Assembly (NCBI RefSeq): GCF_002879885.1
Contig: NZ_PNYA01000002.1
Location: 186,001-250,000 of the forward strand
Length of the DNA stretch: 64,000 nt
Origin: Trinickia dabaoshanensis
GTDB lineage: Bacteria > Pseudomonadota > Gammaproteobacteria > Burkholderiales > Burkholderiaceae
Direction of reading: 5' to 3'
Below the pieces are notes generated by a model, which ran no database searches, had not been told where the DNA came from, and saw only the letters and a list, made by a program, of their open reading frames with translations. Shown here piece by piece: positions 47,188 to 56,937 of the stretch; position 1 is the first letter of the stretch, and every line of letters begins with the position of its first letter. The position numbers and the translations under genes were made by a program.

Positions 47188-48753
47188 ATGATCAAGCAAG
47201 CGCTCATTTCCGTCTCCGACAAGTCCGGCATAGTCGAATTCGCTCGTTCGCTCTCGACGCTCGGCGTCAAGCTTTTGTCGACGGGCGGCACCGCGAAGCT
47301 GCTCGCCGACGCGGGTCTTCCGGTTACCGAAGTGGCCGATTACACCGGTTTTCCCGAGATGCTCGACGGGCGCGTGAAGACGCTGCACCCCAAAGTGCAC
47401 GGCGGCATCCTCGCCCGCCGCGATCTGCCTGAACACATGGCCGCGCTGCAAGCGCACGACATTCCGACGATCGACTTGCTCGTCGTGAATCTGTACCCGT
47501 TCGTCTCGACGGTCGCCAAGGACGAGTGCACGCTCGAGGATGCCATCGAGAACATCGATATCGGCGGCCCGACGATGCTGCGCTCCGCAGCGAAGAACCA
47601 TCGCGACGTGACCGTCGTCGTCGATCCCGCCGATTACGCCGCGGTGCTCGACGAAATGCGCGCGAACGGCAACACCGTGGGCTATAAGACGAACTTCCGG
47701 CTCGCGACGAAAGTGTTCGCGCACACCGCGCAATACGACGGCGCGATCACGAACTATCTGACGAGCCTGACGGAATCGCTCTCTCACTCGTCGCGCAACA
47801 CGTACCCGACCACGCTGAATCTCGCATTCGAGAAAGTGCAGGACCTGCGCTACGGCGAAAACCCGCATCAAAGCGCCGCGTTCTACCGCGATATCGCGGT
47901 GCCGTCAGGTGCACTCGCCGGCTATCGTCAATTGCAGGGTAAAGAGCTGTCGTACAACAACATCGCCGATGCCGACGCGGCTTGGGAATGCGTGAAGACG
48001 TTCGATGCGCCCGCCTGCGTCATCGTCAAGCATGCCAACCCGTGCGGCGTGGCCGTGGCCGAAAATCCCGCCGAGGCGTATGCGAAGGCGTTCCAAACCG
48101 ATCCGACGTCCGCGTTTGGCGGCATTATCGCGTTCAATCGCGAAGTGGACGAAGCGGCGGCCCAGGCCGTGACCAAGCAATTCGTCGAGGTGTTGATCGC
48201 CCCCTCGCTGACCGAGTCGGCGAAGCAGGTGCTCGCCGCCAAGCAAAACGTGCGCGTGCTGGAAATCGCGCTCGGCGCGGGCAGCAATGCCTTCGACTTC
48301 AAACGGGTCGGCGGCGGTCTGCTCGTGCAATCTCCCGATGCGAAGAACGTGCTGCCGCGCGATTTGCGTGTGGTCACGAAGCGTCACCCCACTCCGCAAG
48401 AGATGGACGATTTGATGTTCGCCTGGCGCGTGGCGAAGTTCGTGAAGTCGAATGCGATCGTCTTCTGCGGCAAGGGCATGACGCTGGGCGTCGGCGCGGG
48501 TCAAATGAGCCGCGTCGATTCGGCGCGCATCGCCAGCATCAAGGCGCAAAACGCCGGCCTTTCGCTGCAAGGCTCGACGGTCGCATCCGATGCGTTCTTC
48601 CCGTTCCGTGACGGCCTCGACGTCGTCGTGGCGGCGGGCGCTACCTGCGTAATCCAGCCGGGCGGTTCGGTGCGCGACGACGAAGTCATCGCGGCCGCCG
48701 ACGAGCACAACATCGCGATGGTCGTGACGGGCGTGCGCCATTTCCGCCATTGA
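47188..48753 (+). CDS. purH: AICAR transformylase / IMP cyclohydrolase
   Basis: A 521-residue bifunctional purine enzyme. The N-terminal MGS-like cyclohydrolase starts [20 protein letters not shown] and includes [10 protein letters not shown]; the C-terminal transformylase includes [15 protein letters not shown] and [11 protein letters not shown], with the catalytic Lys-His pair. It performs the last two steps of IMP synthesis. Follows fis by 39 bp, and a strong terminator lies 25 bp after its stop. Confidence 0.97.
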   Translation: MIKQALISVSDKSGIVEFARSLSTLGVKLLSTGGTAKLLADAGLPVTEVADYTGFPEMLDGRVKTLHPKVHGGILARRDLPEHMAALQAHDIPTIDLLVVNLYPFVSTVAKDECTLEDAIENIDIGGPTMLRSAAKNHRDVTVVVDPADYAAVLDEMRANGNTVGYKTNFRLATKVFAHTAQYDGAITNYLTSLTESLSHSSRNTYPTTLNLAFEKVQDLRYGENPHQSAAFYRDIAVPSGALAGYRQLQGKELSYNNIADADAAWECVKTFDAPACVIVKHANPCGVAVAENPAEAYAKAFQTDPTSAFGGIIAFNREVDEAAAQAVTKQFVEVLIAPSLTESAKQVLAAKQNVRVLEIALGAGSNAFDFKRVGGGLLVQSPDAKNVLPRDLRVVTKRHPTPQEMDDLMFAWRVAKFVKSNAIVFCGKGMTLGVGAGQMSRVDSARIASIKAQNAGLSLQGSTVASDAFFPFRDGLDVVVAAGATCVIQPGGSVRDDEVIAAADEHNIAMVVTGVRHFRH

Positions 48754-48778
48754 CGCGAGCTCGCGTCGCCACGTGAAG

Positions 48779-48803
48779 AACCCGGCTACGGCCGGGTTTT
48801 TTA
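48779..48803 (+). terminator. Rho-independent terminator after purH
   Basis: AACCCGGC (48779-48786), loop TACG, GCCGGGTT (48791-48798) then TTTT. It ends the dusB-fis-purH transcript. Confidence 0.9.
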
Positions 48804-48920
48804 TTGGTACGCATAATGCATTGTCCAAGCGCCAATCGGTCTGATTTTTGCGCCTAGCGCGGGCTACGACGCCTACGCTGCTGTCATGCTCAGCGTTTCC
48901 TCCGTGACCGGAGCAGACCG

Positions 48921-49704
48921 ATGCACTACCCGCTAGTCGATCCTGAACGTCTTACCGAAGCGCATCGCATTTTCATCGCGCAATTCGTCCGCACGATCGC
49001 GCTCGTCTCCTCGTGCAGCGGAACGATCGTGGGCGCGAAAGACGTTCGCTCGCGATACCTCGCGGCCAGCGATGCGTTCGGGCGCATCGTCGGTTTAGGT
49101 TCCGGCGCCGAGGTAGCGGGCCGGCTCGATTGCGACTTGCCGTGCGAAGACGTTGCACAATTTGCCGAGTGCTATGTCTGCTCGGATCGCCGGTTGCTCG
49201 ACCGCACGCACGTGGGCGCGACGCAAACGGTTCTGAATATTCATCGCTACGCAACGGGCCTCAAAGCGCTCGTATTCGATAAGTCGTTGCTGAAACACCA
49301 CCCCACCCGGTCCATCCTCGGCATCGTCTATAAGCGGGTACGAAACGAACATCAAGCGGTTCACGGCGCTATTTCCCACCTACTGGACGCATTTCGGCTT
49401 CGGCTGCAGTATCGAACGCGTCGACCATCCGGCGATCGACGGCTTAGGAAGACTCTCGCTGCTCGAGCACGAAGTCGCGTTTCTGCTTGCGCTGGGTCTC
49501 GATACCGAAGCAATCGCTCACTTCCTGCCGCGCCTGCGTCCGGGCCCGGGTGTCGATGTGGACGCCGCGCTGTTCGGTCTCGCCGATAAAGCAGTCGCGG
49601 CCGGCGTGTCCGTCGCGGATCTACGCGAGTGCCTCATCGAAGCGCACGTTCACCAACGCATGCCCAAGTCGTTTTTCGCGAAGGTGGTCGGGGTGCCGAT
49701 CTAG
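48921..49704 (+). pseudogene. PAS-like/LuxR-type regulator interrupted by a frameshift
   Basis: The frame opens MHYPLVDPERLTEAHRIFIA and runs through a sensor-like segment to LGIVYKRVRNEH near codon 140, then meets nonsense-like sequence. A good coding frame resumes one base later as KRFTALFPTYWTHFGFGC and ends FFAKVVGVPI at 49704. Removing one G from the run at 49336-49338 joins both into a 260-residue protein. The second half contains LSLLEHEVAFLLALGLDTEAI, resembling a LuxR-type HTH. Either a true frameshift or a sequencing error. Confidence 0.75.
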
Positions 49705-49740
49705 GATAAGGTTCTCAAACCGTCAACTTAGGAGTTGCTC

Positions 49741-50892
49741 TTGCGCCCCTCCCCCGCTCTTGGCCCCAACGCCTATTTCATCGGCGTCGCCGGTAGCCGA
49801 CATTCGCTGGATACGCCGGCGCTCTTGCTCGACCGTGCCGCACTCGAGCGCAACATCGCGAAGATGGCAGCCATCGCCGAACAGCATGGCATCGGCCTGC
49901 GCCCGCATGTGAAGACGCACAAGTCGGCCCGCATCGCGCAGATGCAGATCGAAGCGGGTGCGGTAGGCGTGAGCTGCGCCACGCTCGGCGAAGCGGAGGC
50001 CATGGTCCAAGCCGGGATACCCGGCGTACTCGTAACCTCGCCGGTCGTCAGCACGAACAAGCTGCGCCGGCTCGTCGCGCTCGCGGAGAAAGCGGGGCCG
50101 CGCCAATTGATGGTCGTCGTGGACGATGCTTGCAACGTCGCCGAACTGGCGGTGCTTGCCGCCCGGCTCGCCTATCCGCTCGACGTGCTCATCGATTACC
50201 AATGCGGCTATCACCGCACTGGTGTGCCCGACGAGGACGCCGCGCTCGCACTCGCGCGCACGATTGCCGAAACGGGCTCACTGAGGCTGCGCGGCATCCA
50301 AGCGTATGGTGGAAACCTGCAACATATCGCCGCGCGCAACCAGCGCGAGGACGCCGCCGCTCAACTACGCGAAACGGTAGCGAAGCTCGTTCGCGCGCTG
50401 CGATCCGCGGGCATGCCGATCGAAATGGTCACAGGGGTCGGCACCGGCACGCATGAATCGGACGCGGGCGGCGGCGTCTTCACCGAAATGCAGCCGGGCT
50501 CGTATGTATTCATGGACGTCGAGTATGCGCAGGTTCTAAGCGACGAGACCCGCGGCGCCCCATTCGAAACCGCCTTATACGTGCAGAGCACGGTCGTGAG
50601 CACCCGAGCGCCCGCGTGGGTTACCGTCGATGCCGGCACGAAAAGCTTTGCCACCGATAGCGTAGCCCCCGTCGTGGCGCGCGGCGTGGATGGGCCCGCG
50701 CAATACGCGTTCTTCGGCGACGAACACGGCAAGCTCACCGTCGATGCGGAGCATCGTCCCCCGCTTGCCGCTCGGATCGAATTTACGACGCCGCATTGCG
50801 ATCCCACGGTCAATTTGTATGACCGATATCACGTCGTGGACGGCGACACGCTCATCGATATCTGGCCGATCGACGCGCGCGGCAGGCTCTAA
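49741..50892 (+). CDS. D-threonine aldolase / DSD1-family PLP enzyme
   Basis: A 383-residue fold-type III PLP enzyme: LDTPALLLDRAALERNIAKM, PLP Lys in LRPHVKTHKSARIA, GVGTGTHESDAGGG, and a C-terminal HCDPTVNLYDRYHVV. The H-C-D triad places the metal ligands as His and Asp two apart, as in D-threonine aldolases, while D-serine dehydratases use His and Cys. It would cleave D-beta-hydroxy-amino acids to glycine and aldehyde. The start is a TTG at 49741 with GGAG six bases before; a second TTG at 49735 is too close. Confidence 0.82.
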   Translation: MRPSPALGPNAYFIGVAGSRHSLDTPALLLDRAALERNIAKMAAIAEQHGIGLRPHVKTHKSARIAQMQIEAGAVGVSCATLGEAEAMVQAGIPGVLVTSPVVSTNKLRRLVALAEKAGPRQLMVVVDDACNVAELAVLAARLAYPLDVLIDYQCGYHRTGVPDEDAALALARTIAETGSLRLRGIQAYGGNLQHIAARNQREDAAAQLRETVAKLVRALRSAGMPIEMVTGVGTGTHESDAGGGVFTEMQPGSYVFMDVEYAQVLSDETRGAPFETALYVQSTVVSTRAPAWVTVDAGTKSFATDSVAPVVARGVDGPAQYAFFGDEHGKLTVDAEHRPPLAARIEFTTPHCDPTVNLYDRYHVVDGDTLIDIWPIDARGRL

Positions 50893-50996
50893 AGGCGCGG
50901 CCGAGCACGAGCCATTGCCTCCCGGGTCATCGCCCGGTCATAGGCGTGGGCGTCGGTTCGATGTAGTATCTCGGGCACTTCGTCCGGTTTTTGTTC

Positions 50997-51539
50997 ATGA
51001 GAATCCTCGGCATCGACCCAGGCTTGCGCGTCACGGGCTTCGGCGTCATCGAGCAAGTGGGCCAGCGGCTCACCTACGTCACGAGCGGCGTTATCCGCAC
51101 CGCCGACGGCGATCTACCCTCGCGTCTCGGCACGATCTTCGACGGCGTGTCGGCATTGATCCGCCAACACGCGCCCGATCAGTCGGCCATCGAGAAGGTG
51201 TTCGTCAACGTCAATCCGCAATCGACGCTGCTGCTTGGCCAAGCGCGCGGCGCCGCGATTTGCGGGCTCGTCTCCGGCGGCGTTCCCGTTGCCGAATACA
51301 CGGCGCTGCAATTGAAGCAAGCGGTCGTCGGCTACGGGCGGGCGACGAAAGAACAGATGCAGCAAATGGTCGTGCGCCTACTGAGTCTTTCCGGGGTGCC
51401 AGGCACCGACGCCGCCGACGCACTCGGTATGGCCATTTGCCATGCGCATGGCGGCAACACGCTCGATACGCTCGGCGGCATCGCCCCCGCACTGGCGAAG
51501 AAGGGACTGCGCGTGCGGCGTGGGCGGCTCGTCGGATAG
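50997..51539 (+). CDS. ruvC: Holliday junction resolvase RuvC
   Basis: A 180-residue RNase H-fold nuclease: [19 protein letters not shown] carries the first catalytic Asp (7), [22 protein letters not shown] the Glu, and [14 protein letters not shown] the last acidic pair. It cuts Holliday junctions symmetrically with RuvAB. ATG at 50997; a TTG two codons earlier is dismissed. First of ruvC-ruvA-ruvB. Confidence 0.96.
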   Translation: MRILGIDPGLRVTGFGVIEQVGQRLTYVTSGVIRTADGDLPSRLGTIFDGVSALIRQHAPDQSAIEKVFVNVNPQSTLLLGQARGAAICGLVSGGVPVAEYTALQLKQAVVGYGRATKEQMQQMVVRLLSLSGVPGTDAADALGMAICHAHGGNTLDTLGGIAPALAKKGLRVRRGRLVG

Positions 51540-51621
51540 CATTGCGCTCGTCACACGAAACGCGCGGTGCTACAGTGCGTGCTCGCCTTCGGCCCAACTA
51601 TCGTCACGCTCAATCCCCGCC

Positions 51622-52203
51622 ATGATCGGTCGCATTGCCGGCATCCTGCTCGAAAAGAATCCGCCCCATTTGCTCGTCGACTGCAACGGCATCGGCTATG
51701 AAGTCGATGTGCCGATGAGCACCTTCTACAACCTTCCGTCCGCGGGCGAAAAGGTCGTGTTGCTCACGCAGCTCATCGTGCGCGAGGACGCGCACTTGCT
51801 CTACGGCTTCGGCACGGCGCAGGAACGCTCGACGTTCCGCGAGTTGCTGAAGATCAGCGGTATCGGAGCGCGCATGGCGCTCGCGGTGCTGTCCGGCATG
51901 AGCGTGCAGGAACTGGCGCAAGCCGTCACGCTGCAGGACGCCGCACGGCTCACCCGCGTCCCGGGCATCGGCAAGAAAACGGCCGAACGGCTGCTGCTCG
52001 AACTGAAGGGCAAGCTCGGCGCGGATATCGGTGCCGCGGCGGCAGGCGTCTCGCCGTCCGATCACGCCTCCGACATCCTGAACGCGCTGCTCGCCCTCGG
52101 TTATTCGGAGAAGGAAGGGCTGGCGGCGATCAAGAACGTGCCGGCGGGTACCGGCGTTTCGGAAGGCATCAAGCTCGCGCTCAAGGCGCTTTCCAAGGCG
52201 TGA
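51622..52203 (+). CDS. ruvA: Holliday junction DNA helicase subunit RuvA
   Basis: A 193-residue RuvA: OB-fold N-domain [29 protein letters not shown], two helix-hairpin-helix motifs ([36 protein letters not shown]) and the C-terminal RuvB-binding three-helix domain. It binds the four-way junction. Lies 82 bp after ruvC. Confidence 0.97.
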   Translation: MIGRIAGILLEKNPPHLLVDCNGIGYEVDVPMSTFYNLPSAGEKVVLLTQLIVREDAHLLYGFGTAQERSTFRELLKISGIGARMALAVLSGMSVQELAQAVTLQDAARLTRVPGIGKKTAERLLLELKGKLGADIGAAAAGVSPSDHASDILNALLALGYSEKEGLAAIKNVPAGTGVSEGIKLALKALSKA

Positions 52204-52256
52204 ACCGGCGCACCGCGCGATAAGCGCCCCGCCCGGCGCGCGGTACAATGGCACGC

Positions 52257-53324
52257 ATGATCGAAACCGACAAGCTCGCCAGCGAGCGCATCATTGCCGC
52301 CACCCCCGCGTCGTCGCACGAAGAAGCGTTCGAGCGCGCGTTGCGTCCGCGCCAACTCGATGAATACGTCGGGCAGGAAAAGGTGCGCGGCCAGCTCGAG
52401 ATTTTTATCGAAGCCGCCAAACGCCGCTCCGAAGCGCTCGACCACGTGTTGTTGTTCGGGCCGCCCGGGCTCGGCAAAACGACCCTCGCGCACATCATCG
52501 CGCGCGAAATGGGCGTCAATTTGCGTCAAACGTCGGGGCCGGTGCTGGAACGCGCCGGCGACCTGGCCGCGCTGCTGACGAATCTCGAAGCGAACGATGT
52601 CCTTTTCATCGACGAAATCCACCGGCTCTCGCCGGTCGTCGAGGAAATTCTGTATCCCGCGCTCGAGGATTATCAGATCGACATCATGATCGGCGAAGGA
52701 CCGGCCGCTCGCAGCGTGAAGCTCGATTTGCAACCGTTCACGCTGGTCGGCGCAACGACCCGGGCCGGGATGCTGACGAATCCGCTGCGCGATCGCTTCG
52801 GCATCGTCGCTCGGCTCGAGTTCTATGACGCGGAGCAGCTTTCGCGGATCGTGCGCCGGTCGGCGGCGCTGCTCGGCGCACAGATCCATCCGGACGGCGC
52901 GCTGGAAATCGCCAAGCGCTCGCGCGGTACGCCTCGGATCGCGAATCGTCTGCTGCGGCGCGTGCGCGACTACGCCGAGGTCAAGGCCGACGGCGCCATC
53001 AGTGCGCGCGTGGCCGATGCGGCGCTGGCGATGCTCGATGTCGATCCGGTCGGGTTCGATCTCATGGACCGCAAGCTGCTCGAAGCCATCTTGCACAAGT
53101 TCGACGGCGGCCCGGTCGGCGTGGACAACCTCGCCGCGGCGATCGGCGAGGAGCGCGATACGATCGAAGACGTCCTCGAGCCGTATTTGATCCAGCAAGG
53201 CTTCTTGCAGCGCACGCCGCGCGGACGCGTGGCAACGCTCGCGGCATACCGTCATTTCGGCCTTTCCGCGCCGGACGCTCAGAGCCCGGTGCGCAATTTG
53301 TGGGACGACGCGGGCGGCGCGTAA
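52257..53324 (+). CDS. ruvB: Holliday junction DNA helicase motor RuvB
   Basis: A 355-residue AAA+ ATPase: Walker [16 protein letters not shown], Walker [17 protein letters not shown], sensor 1 LVGATTRAG, arginine finger region near [13 protein letters not shown]. Drives branch migration. The ATG at 52257 is preferred; one at 52248 overlaps a TACAAT -10-like element (52244-52249). Two further starts are not needed. Confidence 0.97.
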   Translation: MIETDKLASERIIAATPASSHEEAFERALRPRQLDEYVGQEKVRGQLEIFIEAAKRRSEALDHVLLFGPPGLGKTTLAHIIAREMGVNLRQTSGPVLERAGDLAALLTNLEANDVLFIDEIHRLSPVVEEILYPALEDYQIDIMIGEGPAARSVKLDLQPFTLVGATTRAGMLTNPLRDRFGIVARLEFYDAEQLSRIVRRSAALLGAQIHPDGALEIAKRSRGTPRIANRLLRRVRDYAEVKADGAISARVADAALAMLDVDPVGFDLMDRKLLEAILHKFDGGPVGVDNLAAAIGEERDTIEDVLEPYLIQQGFLQRTPRGRVATLAAYRHFGLSAPDAQSPVRNLWDDAGGA

Positions 53325-53349
53325 GCGTCCCTGCGGGCTTGGGGGAGCG

Positions 53350-54291
53350 ATGTCCGAACCGGCTCAGCGAAGCGGCGACGGGCGGGACACAGCCGATCCC
53401 GCATTCATCATGCGCCTTCGGCAACGGATCTCGCAGGGCGTGCTCAGCATGACGAGCGGGAGCGGACCCACGCTCGATTACTCGAATCCACCCGGCGATC
53501 CGGGGCTATTCGGCCCCGACGCGGTCTGCTGGCGCGTCCATGCCGATTTCACCTCCATGATGATCGGCGGCATCAGCGCATTGATGCTGCAGGCGCTGCA
53601 CCCCTTGGCACTCGCCGGCGTCTGGGACCATTCGACGTTCCGCACCGACATGCGCGGCCGCTTGCGGCGAACCGCCACCTTCATCGCGGGAACGACGTAC
53701 GGCGCGCGCGCCGATGCCCTTGCGCTGATCGAGCGCGTCAAGCGAATCCATCTCTCGGTGACGGGTGTCGCCCCCGATGGCCGGCCCTACCGGGCCAGCG
53801 ATCCCGCCTTGCTGACATGGGTGCATGTCGCCGAGGTATCGAGCTTTCTGGCGGCGCACCTGCGCTATGTGAACCCGTCGCTATCGCCCGCCGAGCAAGA
53901 TCGGTACTACGGTGAAGTCGCGTCGATCGCCAAGATGCTCGGCGCGAGCGACGTGCCCGAAACACGCGCGCAAGTGGCTGCCTATCTGGCGTCGGTGCGC
54001 CCCCAGCTCGAAGCAGGGCCGCGCACGCACGAGGTCGTGCGGATATTGCGCCACGCCGCGGCACCCGAAGGTGCGTTGATGCAACCCGCGGTACGGTTGG
54101 TATTCAATGCGGGGGTCGACTTGCTGCCCGATTGGGCGCAACGGATGCTCGGTTTCACGGCGCTCGCCCGGCTGCAGGCGGCGCTCGCTCGGCCCGGTGT
54201 GCGCCTCGTGGGTCCCGTCATTCGATGGGCGCATGTGAATGCCGTCTCGAAGCGCGCGCGACGGCGCGCGAGTCCTTCTCAGGACGCTTGA
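53350..54291 (+). CDS. MpaB/DUF2236-family oxygenase-like protein
   Basis: A 313-residue helical protein of the ER-bound oxygenase/MpaB (rubber oxygenase-like) family: DAVCWRVHADFTSMMIGGISALMLQALHPLALAGVWDHSTFR and DPALLTWVHVAEVSSFL carry the conserved His and Asp. Relatives bind haem b and oxidise polyprenes or similar substrates; here the substrate is unknown. No signal peptide. Its last 13 bases overlap the end of the convergent phosphatase gene. Confidence 0.84.
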   Translation: MSEPAQRSGDGRDTADPAFIMRLRQRISQGVLSMTSGSGPTLDYSNPPGDPGLFGPDAVCWRVHADFTSMMIGGISALMLQALHPLALAGVWDHSTFRTDMRGRLRRTATFIAGTTYGARADALALIERVKRIHLSVTGVAPDGRPYRASDPALLTWVHVAEVSSFLAAHLRYVNPSLSPAEQDRYYGEVASIAKMLGASDVPETRAQVAAYLASVRPQLEAGPRTHEVVRILRHAAAPEGALMQPAVRLVFNAGVDLLPDWAQRMLGFTALARLQAALARPGVRLVGPVIRWAHVNAVSKRARRRASPSQDA

Positions 54292-54962
54292 CGGCCGCGC
54301 GCCTTCCCCAGCCCGTCGTCGTCGCTCGCGCCGTCCAAATGCGCGACGTCGGCCCACTCGAGCACGGTAGCCGTGCCGTCTTCACCGAACCGAACCGTAT
54401 TGATGCTCGTGTTGAGCAACGGATAAGTGCGCGGCGCATCGAGTGCGAGGCCGTGCGCGTAGCGATAGACGCAATCGAGCACCCCCCCGTGCGTCACACA
54501 AGCGATGCGGCCGCCCGGGTGTTTCGCCACGATCTCGCCCACGGCGTGCACGATCCGATGATAGAACGCACGCACCGACTCTCCGCCGGCGGGCGTAAAG
54601 CTCGGATCGCGGGTCTGCCAGTGGGCGTACTCGTCGGGAAAGCGCTGCGCGATCTCTTGGCTATCGTGCGCCTGGAAAATGCCGTAAGCGCGCTCGCGCA
54701 AGCTCTGGAGCAGACGGGGCACGAGTCCGAGTGCCTCGGCGGTCGGCTGCGCCGTTTGCTGCGCGCGCTGCAGATCACTCGAATAAATCGCATCGAGCCG
54801 CGCACCGTCGCGCGCCTCACGCACGAAGCGCTCCGCGAGACGCCGGGCTTGCTCGACTCCGGTATCGGCGAGCGCAATGTCGATATGCCCTTGGATGCGC
54901 TTGATGCGGTTCCAAGGCGTCTCGCCATGTCGGATGAATAGAATTTGCGTCGGCATCGGCAA
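54279..54962 (-). CDS. Histidine phosphatase family protein (GpmB-like)
   Basis: A 227-residue protein with the phosphohistidine motif LFIRHGETPWN at residues 8-18, ERAYGIFQ near 90 and second catalytic His in ACVTHGGVLD near 160. Members act on phosphoglycerate, alpha-ribazole phosphate or other phosphoesters; specificity is not clear. Convergent with the MpaB-like gene and 10 bp downstream of dtd, so dtd and this gene form an operon. Confidence 0.9.
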   Translation of the reverse strand: MPMPTQILFIRHGETPWNRIKRIQGHIDIALADTGVEQARRLAERFVREARDGARLDAIYSSDLQRAQQTAQPTAEALGLVPRLLQSLRERAYGIFQAHDSQEIAQRFPDEYAHWQTRDPSFTPAGGESVRAFYHRIVHAVGEIVAKHPGGRIACVTHGGVLDCVYRYAHGLALDAPRTYPLLNTSINTVRFGEDGTATVLEWADVAHLDGASDDDGLGKARGRQAS

Positions 54963-54972
54963 ATCGAAAAGA

Positions 54973-55431
54973 TCAGGGGCGCGTTTGCAGCCAGAACGTC
55001 ACGGGGCCGTCGTTGATGAGCGACACCTGCATCATCGCGCCGAACTCGCCCGTCGCAACGATCGGATGGCGTGCGCGCGCCGAGGCGACGAAGTAGTCGA
55101 ACAGACGCTCGCCCTCTTCGGGAGCCGCCGCCGGCGTGAAGCTCGGCCGCAGGCCGCTCATGGTATCGGCCGCCAGCGTGAATTGGGACACGAGCAGCAA
55201 GCCGCCGGCGCGCCCCGCCCCATCGATGTTCGACACCGGCAAGTTCATCTTGCCCGCCGCGTCGCTGAACACGCGATAACCGAGCACCTTCGCAAGCAGC
55301 TTGTCGGCGCTCGCTTGCGTATCGCCGCGCTGCGCGCACACGAGCGCCAGGAGTCCCGGGCCGATTTCGCCCGTCACGCGCTCGCCTACGCGCACGCTCG
55401 CCTGGGCGACACGTTGGATGAGGGCGATCAT
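54973..55431 (-). CDS. dtd: D-aminoacyl-tRNA deacylase
   Basis: A 152-residue Dtd: [17 protein letters not shown], catalytic-pocket motif [11 protein letters not shown] near 80, and cross-subunit motif [11 protein letters not shown] at the C-terminus. It removes D-amino acids from tRNA. Transcribed after tyrS (gap 65 bp), matching the role of both in tyrosine/D-Tyr handling. Confidence 0.96.
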   Translation of the reverse strand: MIALIQRVAQASVRVGERVTGEIGPGLLALVCAQRGDTQASADKLLAKVLGYRVFSDAAGKMNLPVSNIDGAGRAGGLLLVSQFTLAADTMSGLRPSFTPAAAPEEGERLFDYFVASARARHPIVATGEFGAMMQVSLINDGPVTFWLQTRP

Positions 55432-55496
55432 CGGACTGCTCCGTTACGGCCGCGGCGAGCCCAGGTGGTCGAGAAGCGCACGGACACGAGCCGCCC

Positions 55497-56744
55497 TTAT
55501 GCCGTGAGCGTCACGCGCGCGAATCGGCGTTTGCCGACCTGCACGACGTATTCGCCGGCCTCGACCTTCAGGCCTTTATCCGAAATGACCGTGCCGTCGA
55601 TACGCACGCCGCCTTGTTCGACGTTACGCAGCGCGTCGCTCGTGGACGCGGCCAGCCCCGCTTGCTTGAGCAGTTGGCCGATCGCCAGCGGCGCGCCGGC
55701 GAGCGTGACCGAGGGGATATCGTCGGGCACACCGCCTTTCGCCCGGTGATCGAAATCCTCGAGCGCGCGTTCGGCATCGGCCTGCGAATGAAAGCGCGCG
55801 ACGATTTCTTGTGCGAGCAGCACCTTGAAGTCGCGCGGGTTGCGTCCTTCCTGCGCCTCGCGGCGGAAATGCGCGATTTCGTCGAGGCTGCGGAACGACA
55901 GCAACTCGAAATAGCGCCACATCAGCACGTCCGAAATGCTCATGAGCTTGCCGAACATGTCGGTCGGCTTTTCGCTGATGCCGATGTAGTTGTTCTTCGA
56001 TTTCGACATCTTTTCGACGCCGTCGAGCCCCTCGAGCAGCGGCATGGTCAAGATGCATTGCTGCTCCTGCCCGTACTGCTTCTGCAATTCTCGACCGACC
56101 AGCAAGTTGAACTTTTGGTCGGTGCCGCCGAGTTCCAGATCGGCGTTCAGCGCCACCGAATCGTAGCCCTGCATCAACGGGTACAAGAACTCGTGGATCG
56201 AAATCGGCACACCGCCTTGGAAACGCTTCGTGAAATCTTCACGCTCCAGAATACGCGCCACGGTATAGCGCGACGCCAGCTTGATCATACCGTCCGCACC
56301 GAGCGGCATCGACCATTCGCTGTTGTAGCGGATTTCGGTTTTTTCGCGATCGAGCACGAGCGCGGCCTGCTCGAAGTACGTTTTGGCGTTCGATTCGATC
56401 TGCTCTCGCGTGAGCGGCGGGCGCGTGGCGTTGCGTCCGGAGGGATCGCCGATCAGCGAGGTGAAATCGCCGATGAGGAAGATGACCGTATGGCCGAGGT
56501 CCTGAAGCTGGCGCATCTTGTTGAGCACGACCGTATGCCCGACGTGAATATCGGGTGCGGTCGGGTCCAAGCCCAGCTTGATCCGCAGCGGCGTGCCCGT
56601 CGCCGCGCTGCGGGCGAGCTTCTGTGCGAACTCCTCTTCGATCAGCAGTTCATCGGCGCCGCGCTTGGCGACGGCGAGCGCGTGGCGCACCTCGTCCGTG
56701 ATCGGAAACGGCGAGGCGGGCTTGGAGGTGGACTCGGTGCTCAT
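55497..56744 (-). CDS. tyrS: Tyrosyl-tRNA synthetase
   Basis: A 415-residue class Ic synthetase: HVGH signature near residue 67 ([15 protein letters not shown]), KMSKS near 245 ([14 protein letters not shown]), and a C-terminal S4 RNA-binding domain ([32 protein letters not shown]). Charges tRNA-Tyr. Head of the minus-strand tyrS-dtd-phosphatase set and divergent from anmK. Confidence 0.97.
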   Translation of the reverse strand: MSTESTSKPASPFPITDEVRHALAVAKRGADELLIEEEFAQKLARSAATGTPLRIKLGLDPTAPDIHVGHTVVLNKMRQLQDLGHTVIFLIGDFTSLIGDPSGRNATRPPLTREQIESNAKTYFEQAALVLDREKTEIRYNSEWSMPLGADGMIKLASRYTVARILEREDFTKRFQGGVPISIHEFLYPLMQGYDSVALNADLELGGTDQKFNLLVGRELQKQYGQEQQCILTMPLLEGLDGVEKMSKSKNNYIGISEKPTDMFGKLMSISDVLMWRYFELLSFRSLDEIAHFRREAQEGRNPRDFKVLLAQEIVARFHSQADAERALEDFDHRAKGGVPDDIPSVTLAGAPLAIGQLLKQAGLAASTSDALRNVEQGGVRIDGTVISDKGLKVEAGEYVVQVGKRRFARVTLTA

Positions 56745-56937
56745 TGTTGAGATCGGTAGATCCGGCTGGCGGATGGTGCAAAAGCCTCAATTGTCCCATA
56801 TCTGACGCGGCGGCTGACGCGTTCGTGCGGACCCGAGCGTGGCGGCCCGTTCTCGCGGATAATCGGTTCGGCGAGTAAGGCGCGCACACGCCTTCTTCGG
56901 GCCGCAGCCGGCCCGCAACCGAGACGAGGAACCACAA

